A DNA stretch of 56,471 nt from Streptomyces sp. ISL-36 (GTDB lineage Bacteria > Actinomycetota > Actinomycetes > Streptomycetales > Streptomycetaceae), in the NCBI RefSeq assembly GCF_018614205.1, contig NZ_JAGGOS010000076.1, positions 1 through 56,471 on the forward strand, given 5' to 3'. A program made the position numbers and the translations under genes. The notes beneath the pieces are model-generated. The model made no database searches and had not been told where the DNA came from. It was given only the letters and a program-made list of their open reading frames with translations. Shown here piece after piece: positions 42,822-49,208 of the stretch. The number at the start of each line of letters is the position of its first letter. Position 1 is the stretch's first letter.

Positions 42822-43276
42822 GGGGAATCACTCCGGGGATGGGGGCGGCAGGGCCGTCGGACGGTCTTCGTGGCGCGCGCGCCGCGTTGCTTCGGCGGAC
42901 GGCCGGTGGACGGTGTTCGGTGAACACCGACGTCCGGACGATGGATCGGCGAGGCGGCGCTGTCTTCGAAGGTAGGACCCGCGCCCACAGGTTTCCAATG
43001 AGGATCCCCATGAGAGGTATCGGAATCCCGATGGATCGTCCCACGGCCGGGAAGCCGGCCCATGGCGACGCGCCGCCGTGGGCGCCGCGGCGCCCAACCG
43101 GTCGGGGCTTGACCAGCAGCGGGGATGCCGGCCGCCATGGGCGGTCCGGCCCGCCGACTGCCCACGGCGCGCCGGCCGCCGTTCGACTCGCGTGAAGCGG
43201 TACGACCGCGAGCGCGGCCTGGCACTGGCCGCGCTCGACGGCGGCCGAGGTTACCGGAGCGGCACGGGGCCCGGGG
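42822..43276. other. 455-base gap between DJ-1 and pectinase genes
   Basis: Apart from the palindrome at 42911 I see no supported gene here. Short frames on both strands are Arg/Pro-rich and lack ribosome sites. The 5' part should hold the DJ-1 promoter; the end adjoining 43277 is the 3' side of the pectinase gene. Confidence 0.6.
42911..42929. promoter_or_regulatory. palindrome CGGTGTTCGGTGAACACCG upstream of the DJ-1 gene
   Basis: Eight-base perfect arms CGGTGTTC/GAACACCG around GGT, 90-108 bases upstream of the start codon. It is operator-like in symmetry and size; the regulator is unknown. Confidence 0.4.
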
Positions 43277-45340
43277 TCACCGGGAGCGGTGCGGGGCCCA
43301 GCCGTCCGCGCCCGCGAGGTAGTCGGCCGTGGTGTGGGCGGCGGCCTCGCCGGCGGACATCTGCGGGCGATCGGGGGTGAGCAGCGCACCCGGGCCGGTG
43401 TTGCGGTACTCGGCGAAGCGGGCGTCCCGCCAGGAGAAGCCGCTCATGTCCGTCCACGGTGAGGCCTTGACGGCGTCGGGGAGTTCGGTGTCGCGGAGGA
43501 GGACCTGGCCGACGGCCTGCGGCTCGCCTCCCGGGTGCCAGGGCCGGCCGAGGTGGAAAGACCCGGCCGGCGCGTCGCTGACGATCTTCGAGCGGGTGAT
43601 GAGGATTCCGTACGGGTTGCCCGCCCAGGTCGAGGCGGCGGTGATGTAGCCGTTGTTGCTGTCCGACCCCCGGCTGAGGGCCTTGATGACGGAGTTCTCG
43701 ATGACGGCCGTGGCCCGGCCGTAGATGAAGTCGACGTCCCCCTCGACATAGGAGTCGTGGAGGTAGACGCGGCTGCGCGTCGTCAGCTGCGGGGTGTCGA
43801 CCATGAGCGTGTCCTGGTTGCCGAGAAAGGCGGCGTCGTCGAAGACCAGCCGGTCACCGGTGGTCTTCACGGCGAGAGCTTGCTCCCCGGCGAGCTCGAC
43901 GGCCGCCTCGTCGAAGTCGTTGGCGAAGGTGAGGTGGCGGGCGGTGAAGTCGTTCCCCTCGATCACGACGGTGGCGCTGCCCCACGAGCCCTGCGTGCCG
44001 CCGCCCGGCTTGGCCTCGCCGGCCGGGGTGTCGAAGACGACGAGCGTGTCGGAACGGCTCCGGCCGGTGCCGACCAGCGTCACGTGGTGGCGGTCGCGGC
44101 CGATGCGGACCTTCTCCCGGTACGACCCCGGTGCGAGCCGGATCGTGATCTCTCCGTCGTTCCCCGCGGGCACGGCGCCGACAGCCGCCTGCACGGTCGG
44201 GTAGTCGGCCGGCACGTTCAGCGTGGTGTTCGTGCCGATCGTCCGCTGCGGCCCGGAGAACCGCGTCACCAGCGCCGGTACGGCGGAGGCCGGGTCGAGA
44301 CGGTACGGGTAGAAGTCCCGCGGCTCGAAGGCCGCACCCCACACGTCGTGGCGCCCGGTGGTGTCCTTCAGGATCGAACCGCGCTGCACCAGCTCGGCGC
44401 CGGCATCCGCCTGGTAGGGGTGCTGGATCCCGTCGTAGTAGCTGTTCTCGATGACCATCCTGGTCCGGCCGCGCGCGTAGTTCCCGTACGTCCAGACCGG
44501 ATCACCGTCGTCGACCTGCGCCGACAGGTAGTTGTTGTAGAGGTGTGCGTAGGCGCAGTTGTCGGCGGAGGGGTTGCGCTGCTTGGTGCCGCTGAACCAG
44601 TTGTGGTCGATGGTGACCTGTGTCTTCACGTTGCTCGTCCAGCCGATGCCGAACGCCTTGTTGTGGTGGTCGAACCGGTTGTAGGAGACGGTGATGTACT
44701 CGCTGTCCTTGCGCAGGTCGATCAGGCCGTCGCCCATGTGCGTGAGGCGGTTGTGGTCGATCCACACGTGGTCGACGGTGTCCATCTGGATCGCGTCGAA
44801 GTCGCTCGTCTTGCCGTCCCAGTCGCCCTCGACGTACGAGTCGCGGATGGTGAGGTTACGGATGATCACATTGCTGGTCCCGGGCGCGAGATGCAGCTCT
44901 CCGTGGACGATCTCGCCGGTGACACCGACACCGACGATCGTCTTGTTCGACGTCACGTCGATGTCCGAGCCGAACGGATCGACCTCGATGACGCCCTCGA
45001 CCCGGATGATGTACGGCTCGGGTGCACCGGCGTACGCCTTCAACGCCGCCTGTTCGGTGACGGTGACGACCTTCCCGCCGGCGCCGCCGGTGGTGCCGCC
45101 GGCGAGCGAGGCGAACCCGTGAGCGACGTCGGCCCACCGGCCGCTCGCGGTGGGACCGGGGGCGGCGGCACCCGAGGCCGCACCGGAGGTCCCCGCATCG
45201 GAGTGAGTCCCGGGCGGGGTGTACGCCCGGGCTTCCTGGGCGGTGACGGACGTGGCCAGGGCGGCGAGCAGGGCGGTGGCGGCTGCCACCGCGGCCCTTG
45301 CTCCACCTCTGCGCCGGGCTACGGAGGGGACGTATCGCAT
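43277..45340 (-). CDS. bifunctional secreted pectate lyase (PL1) - pectin methylesterase (CE8)
   Basis: 687 residues from ATG 45340, with GGGAG 5-6 bases upstream. Signal peptide ARAAVAAATALLAALATSVTA. Residues about 65-365 are a PL1 pectate lyase beta-helix (GGAGGKVVTVTE, VDHVWIDHNRLTH near residue 190, FDHHNKAFGIGWTS). After a very short join, residues about 375-665 are a CE8 pectin methylesterase (ADYPTVQAAVGAVPAGN, GNQDTLMVD, catalytic D537 in VDFIYGRA, LGRPWH). The esterase strips methyl groups and the lyase cleaves the resulting polygalacturonate, so the two steps are joined in one chain. It lies 29 bases after a second PL1 gene in the same direction. Confidence 0.94.
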   Translation of the reverse strand: MRYVPSVARRRGGARAAVAAATALLAALATSVTAQEARAYTPPGTHSDAGTSGAASGAAAPGPTASGRWADVAHGFASLAGGTTGGAGGKVVTVTEQAALKAYAGAPEPYIIRVEGVIEVDPFGSDIDVTSNKTIVGVGVTGEIVHGELHLAPGTSNVIIRNLTIRDSYVEGDWDGKTSDFDAIQMDTVDHVWIDHNRLTHMGDGLIDLRKDSEYITVSYNRFDHHNKAFGIGWTSNVKTQVTIDHNWFSGTKQRNPSADNCAYAHLYNNYLSAQVDDGDPVWTYGNYARGRTRMVIENSYYDGIQHPYQADAGAELVQRGSILKDTTGRHDVWGAAFEPRDFYPYRLDPASAVPALVTRFSGPQRTIGTNTTLNVPADYPTVQAAVGAVPAGNDGEITIRLAPGSYREKVRIGRDRHHVTLVGTGRSRSDTLVVFDTPAGEAKPGGGTQGSWGSATVVIEGNDFTARHLTFANDFDEAAVELAGEQALAVKTTGDRLVFDDAAFLGNQDTLMVDTPQLTTRSRVYLHDSYVEGDVDFIYGRATAVIENSVIKALSRGSDSNNGYITAASTWAGNPYGILITRSKIVSDAPAGSFHLGRPWHPGGEPQAVGQVLLRDTELPDAVKASPWTDMSGFSWRDARFAEYRNTGPGALLTPDRPQMSAGEAAAHTTADYLAGADGWAPHRSR

Positions 45341-45369
45341 TGCGGCTCCCAACGGGCTGGCTGGTTCGG

Positions 45370-46722
45370 TCAGTTGGCGGGGACGGTGGTGGGGCGATCC
45401 TGGTGGACCGGCGGCCTTCCGGCGCCCGCGCCGCGGGCCACGTCGCGGTCGGCCTGCTCGGCGGTGTCGATCGGGCCGTGCAGGGTCGGAGTCCAGCCGA
45501 CGTCCGGCGTGAGGTCGCGCTCGCTGCCGGAGTTGTAGCTGTTGTTGAGGGCGACCAGGTCGACCGGGAATCCGTTGAAGAGGGTCCCGGTGGCGTGCAG
45601 GGCGCTGCCGTTCCAGCTCTTGACCAGGTCGGCTGCCTCGATGTGCCCCGGAGTGGTGAACGCGTTGTTCTCGGCCCGCACACGGGACTCGGTCGAGATG
45701 CCCAGGAAGTAGCGGTGGTCGTGGGCGTCGGCCGGAACGACGTAGCGGTTGTTGTAGACGTGCACCTGGCCGAAACGGACCCGCGGGGCACGCTGCACGA
45801 CCGAGGTGAACTCGTTGTGGTGGAGGGTGACACGCAGCTTTCCGCGGTCGCCGGTCGCCGTGTCGCTGTTGCCGATGAGCATGGCCTTGTCGTGGTCGGC
45901 GAACCGGCTCCACTCCACGGTGATCAGGTCCGACCCGTTGGTGATGTCGAGCAGGCCGTCATGGCGCAGGTAGTTCCGGCCGAAGTACGTCGGCTCCTGC
46001 GCGTCCGGGTGCCCGGCGTCGGAGGCGGTGATGTGATCGATCCACACATGGGTCGCGCCGCGCAGCCACAGGTTGTCGTAGGCGCTCTTCCAGTCGCCGA
46101 GTCCACCGTTGTTCGGCTGCCAGACGGGGAAGCAGTCGTACGCGTCGCGGAACTCCAGGTTGCGGATGATGACGTTGTCCGCGTTCTCCACCTTCAGGCT
46201 CGCGCCCTTCAGGACGGCGCCGGAGCCGACGCCGACGAGGGTCGTGCGGGACCCGACGGTCAGCTCGACGCGCTCCGCCTGGCGCCTCGCGGACGCCTGT
46301 CGCGCCTCCTCCTGAGGGCCCGACGGCTTGGCGGCTCCCCAGGTCCGGGGGTCGTAGGCGGCCAGATACTTCCGCAGGTCGTAGCCGTCGGTGGCGTAGG
46401 CGGCGCAGTCGAGGTGCCGGCCGCGGTCGTCGGTGTTGGCGTCGATCGTCCCGGCGATGCGGATGATCTTCGGGGTGTCGCTGCCGCCGTCGAGGGCCCG
46501 GACGAGTCCGGCGCGGTCGTGCACGGTGAAGACATGGGCCTCGTCGGCGCCGGCCCCACCCGTGGTCCCGCCGTCCGCGGCGGCCCAGCCGTCTCCGGCG
46601 GGCAGGGTGTCCCGTTCGATGCCCCGGCCGGCCTCCCGGCCGTCGGCGGTGGCGGGCACGCTCAGGGTCGCCAACAGGCCGGCGGCCACGGCGACATGCA
46701 GGACATGACGTACGAGCGGCAT
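45370..46722 (-). CDS. secreted pectate lyase, PL1 family
   Basis: 450 residues from ATG 46722, with GAGAGG 7 bases upstream. Signal peptide HVLHVAVAAGLLATLSVPATA. A PL1 right-handed beta-helix is shown by ATHVWIDHITASDAG, NVIIRNLEFRDAYDCFP, WSRFADHDKAMLIGNSD and LHHNEFTSVVQRAPRVRFG, where the last arginines are near the catalytic Arg. It cleaves de-esterified pectin by beta-elimination, needing Ca2+. It is the first gene of the pectin pair; the bifunctional lyase-esterase follows after 29 bases. A promoter with an overlapping palindrome lies directly upstream. Confidence 0.94.
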   Translation of the reverse strand: MPLVRHVLHVAVAAGLLATLSVPATADGREAGRGIERDTLPAGDGWAAADGGTTGGAGADEAHVFTVHDRAGLVRALDGGSDTPKIIRIAGTIDANTDDRGRHLDCAAYATDGYDLRKYLAAYDPRTWGAAKPSGPQEEARQASARRQAERVELTVGSRTTLVGVGSGAVLKGASLKVENADNVIIRNLEFRDAYDCFPVWQPNNGGLGDWKSAYDNLWLRGATHVWIDHITASDAGHPDAQEPTYFGRNYLRHDGLLDITNGSDLITVEWSRFADHDKAMLIGNSDTATGDRGKLRVTLHHNEFTSVVQRAPRVRFGQVHVYNNRYVVPADAHDHRYFLGISTESRVRAENNAFTTPGHIEAADLVKSWNGSALHATGTLFNGFPVDLVALNNSYNSGSERDLTPDVGWTPTLHGPIDTAEQADRDVARGAGAGRPPVHQDRPTTVPAN

Positions 46723-46751
46723 GGCGCACCTCTCATGTATGAGATACGAAA

Positions 46752-46793
46752 TTCAGCTCGCTGAACGTAGAAGCAGGTGGACCCTTTAGTCAA
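46752..46793 (-). promoter_or_regulatory. promoter and overlapping operator of the pectinase pair
   Basis: On the minus strand TTGACT (46793-46788), 18-base spacer, TACGTT (46769-46764). The palindrome TTCAGCTCGCTGAA (46752-46765, six-base arms) overlaps the -10 and start point. A second dyad CTCCTAACAAAAGGAG (46796-46811) lies just upstream of the -35. This is a strong layout for repression by an unidentified regulator. Confidence 0.6.
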
Positions 46794-46893
46794 CGCTCCT
46801 AACAAAAGGAGTGACGCCCATGCCCGTGAAAGGTGTTCAGATACGTGAACCGCGCGAGGGGCTGTTCCGCCCGCCCGCGATGTCGGAGATTCG

Positions 46894-48249
46894 TCAGAGG
46901 GTCGGCGGCGAGGCGACCGGGACGTGAAGGGGCGCCCGGAAGGACAACAGGTCGAGGACGGGCGCGTGTGCCGCCTCGGCCGAGAGCCGGACGGCGGGCA
47001 GCCGCCGGGCCACCGCACGGAGCGCCACCGCCGCTTCCGTACGGGCGAGAGAGGCGCCCGGGCAGCGGTGGCGGCCCACACCGAAGGCGAGGTGGTGGCG
47101 GGAGTTCGCGCGGTAGGGCCGCATCTCCTCGGGGCTCTCGAAGACCTCGGGGTCGGAACCGCTGCCCATGAGCATCAGCAGCAGCTCGGCGCCGGCCGGC
47201 AGCGGGGTGCCGCTCACCTCCACCGGGCGTGCGGTGACCCGACGCCACGTGGTCACCGGCGGCTCGCGTCTCAGCACCTCCTCGACCCACGCCTTGGCCA
47301 GGCCCTCCTCGTGTCCCGGGCGCGGCCACAGCCCGGGTTCGGCGAGCGCGCTGCGCAGCACCGTGGCGATCAGCTGCCCGGTCGTGGACTGCCCGGCGAT
47401 GAAGACGAAGAAGCACGCGCCGACGGCGGTCTCCAGGTCCAGCAACTCCCCGTCGGGCAGGCGATGGCGGACCAGAGCTCCCACGAAGCTGTCCGCCGGG
47501 GCCGTCCGGTCGCTCACGAGCGAGGTGAGCCACTGGTGGAACTCGCCCACCAGGACCGCCAGTTCGAGCTGCCGCTCGGCTGAAGGGCGTCCCCAGAAGA
47601 GCTCCAGCGACGCGTCGCTCCAGCGGACCAGGGTCGTGGTGTCGAGACCGTGGATGCCCAGCAGCTCCATCATCACGCGGCAGGGCAGGGTGTGCGCGAA
47701 CGCGCCGAAGAGGTCGCTGCCGGCGGTCGTGTCGATCTCCGTACGGACGGAGTCGAGCAGCTCGTCGGCGACGCGCTCGATCACCGGTACGGCGGCCGCG
47801 ACCCGCTCGGCGTTGAAGAACCGCGTGACGACCCGGCGCAGGCCGGCGTGGCTCGCACTCACGTTGTTCGCCAGCGCGGGACGCACCCTGAAACCGGCCC
47901 GGGCGAGGACCCTCAGGGCCGGAATGCCCAGCGGGGTGATCGCGTGCTGGGCGTTGTCCGGCCGGAAGACCGTCGGGTCGAGCAGCACCCGGCGGATGTC
48001 CTCGTAACGGCTGATCAGCCACAGCCCGGTGGCGGGGTCGCGATGGACCGGATCCTCGGCCCGCAGACGGTCGAGCCAGAGGTACGGCTCGCGGACGAAA
48101 CCCTCGCCGAAGAGGTCGAGCAGCCCGAACGGATCGTAGGAACCGGGCGTCCCGGGACCGGTCGCACCGGTCGCACCGGTCGCCTCACCGTACGGACAGA
48201 GTCCGGCCGTGTCCGTGAGGGAGTCGGGCCTGCTGAGGGCGGAAGTCAC
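46894..48249 (-). CDS. cytochrome P450
   Basis: 451 residues from GTG 48249 (TAGCGT 8 bases upstream suggests a leaderless message; GTG 48279 is an alternative). Heme motif FGVGRHRCPGASLA, ExxR in VEEVLRREP. In the I-helix the usual acid-alcohol pair AG(D/E)T is replaced by AGQST, which may change proton delivery or reflect another reaction type. A Gly-Ala-Thr repeat (GATGATGPGTPGS) lies near residue 35. Soluble. Redox partner genes are not adjacent, and no neighbouring biosynthetic genes reveal the substrate. Confidence 0.92.
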   Translation of the reverse strand: MTSALSRPDSLTDTAGLCPYGEATGATGATGPGTPGSYDPFGLLDLFGEGFVREPYLWLDRLRAEDPVHRDPATGLWLISRYEDIRRVLLDPTVFRPDNAQHAITPLGIPALRVLARAGFRVRPALANNVSASHAGLRRVVTRFFNAERVAAAVPVIERVADELLDSVRTEIDTTAGSDLFGAFAHTLPCRVMMELLGIHGLDTTTLVRWSDASLELFWGRPSAERQLELAVLVGEFHQWLTSLVSDRTAPADSFVGALVRHRLPDGELLDLETAVGACFFVFIAGQSTTGQLIATVLRSALAEPGLWPRPGHEEGLAKAWVEEVLRREPPVTTWRRVTARPVEVSGTPLPAGAELLLMLMGSGSDPEVFESPEEMRPYRANSRHHLAFGVGRHRCPGASLARTEAAVALRAVARRLPAVRLSAEAAHAPVLDLLSFRAPLHVPVASPPTL

Positions 48250-48417
48250 GGTGGCGGACGCTAGCACGCGGCAGTGCACGTACCGGGCGGTGTGTGCGGG
48301 GGATCACCCGGAACCGGGCCGAGCCTCACGCCTCTCCAAGAGGTCCGCCGCCGGGTATGCGGCGGCCAGGCGTCGACCGTGTGTCGACCGTGCGCCGACA
48401 CGGGACATGATGGCGGC

Positions 48418-48999
48418 ATGAGCGATCACATATCTTCCGTAGAGGCACTCCTCGTTGTGGACGTGCAGTCGGCCTTCGTCACCGGTGACACGGCGGTCCC
48501 CGCGGCGGCCCGGCTCCTGGACCGGACGACCGACCTGATCGCACGGGCGCGACGCAGCGGCGCGATCGTCGTCCATCTCCAGAACGACGGGCCGCCCGGA
48601 TCCGACGACGAGCCGCACACGCCCGGCTGGGAGCTCCACCACGGCGTGCAGAGCGGCCCCACGGAGGCCGTCATCCGCAAGACCAGGGACGACGGCTTCG
48701 CCGGCACCTCGCTGGGGAGCCTGCTGACCGAAGCGGGGGTGAAGTCGCTCGCCGTCTGCGGCGTGATGTCCGAGATGTGCGTCCAGGCGACGGCCCGTAC
48801 GGCGCTGGCGCTCGGCTACCGGGTCGTGCTGCCGCACGACGCCCACGCGACGCAGGACATCCCCGCAGCCCCCGGCATCGGCGAGCGGGTCCCCGCCGAC
48901 ACGGTCTCGCGCGTCGCCGCATGGGCCCTCAGCGGGGAAGCCGAGACCGTGACCCCCGCCGCGGCGGTCACCTTCAGGCCCGTGGCCCCCCGGATCTGA
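48418..48999 (+). CDS. isochorismatase-family cysteine hydrolase
   Basis: 193 residues from ATG 48418. Catalytic triad of the cysteine hydrolase superfamily: D15 in LLVVDVQ, K88 in VIRKTRDDGF, C121 in GVMSEMCVQAT, with the family cis-peptide near GVMSE. Compact length fits nicotinamidase or N-carbamoyl-type hydrolases; reaction unknown. CATGAT lies 7 bases before the ATG, so the message may be leaderless. Divergent from the P450 gene. Confidence 0.9.
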   Translation: MSDHISSVEALLVVDVQSAFVTGDTAVPAAARLLDRTTDLIARARRSGAIVVHLQNDGPPGSDDEPHTPGWELHHGVQSGPTEAVIRKTRDDGFAGTSLGSLLTEAGVKSLAVCGVMSEMCVQATARTALALGYRVVLPHDAHATQDIPAAPGIGERVPADTVSRVAAWALSGEAETVTPAAAVTFRPVAPRI

Positions 49000-49094
49000 G
49001 CCCGAAGCCCCTGACCGGGCCGTCAGAGCGAGCGCCCCAACCGGTTCCCACCCCTTCCCCGCCCGGTCCCCACCCGGTGCGCGAGCAAAACGGG

Positions 49095-49124
49095 TTGAGC
49101 GGCCGGCGACGCGGACCGTAGGGT
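49095..49124 (+). promoter_or_regulatory. predicted promoter of the tRNA-like/781-residue-protein transcript
   Basis: TTGAGC (49095-49100), 18-base spacer, TAGGGT (49119-49124). The transcript would begin at about 49131, only 2-4 bases before the first base of the tRNA-like fold. Confidence 0.55.
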
Positions 49125-49134
49125 CACCGATCAT

Positions 49135-49206
49135 CGACGTGTAGCTCAGCAGCAGAGCACCGGGCTCGGGACCCGGAGGGCGCGGGGGCGGAACCCGCCA
49201 CGTCGG
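49135..49206 (+). ncRNA. tRNA-like cloverleaf, tRNA-Pro(CGG)-like, in the 5' leader of a CDS
   Basis: 72 bases fold into a complete cloverleaf. Acceptor stem CGACGTG/CACGTCG (7 bp), TA linker, D stem GCTC/GAGC with loop AGCAGCA, anticodon stem CCGGG/CCCGG with loop CTCGGGA (U33 and anticodon CGG for proline), variable AGGGC, T stem GCGGG/CCCGC. All helices are perfect. However, the T-loop is GGCGGAA, lacking TTC, and the D-loop lacks the GG pair, so the normal elbow could not form. There is no encoded CCA. The 3' end falls 2 bases before the ATG of the next gene. I read it as a tRNA mimic, not an elongator tRNA; a decayed tRNA gene is the alternative. Confidence 0.7.
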
Positions 49207-49208
49207 CT

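Noticed and set aside
42839..43195. 118-codon plus-strand frame in the gap after the DJ-1 gene
   Set aside because: No ribosome site, Arg/Gly-rich, no recognisable fold.
49135..49206. Ordinary tRNA-Pro gene
   Set aside because: The stems and anticodon loop fit, but the T-loop lacks TTC and the D-loop lacks GG, and it abuts a start codon; therefore listed as a tRNA-like element.
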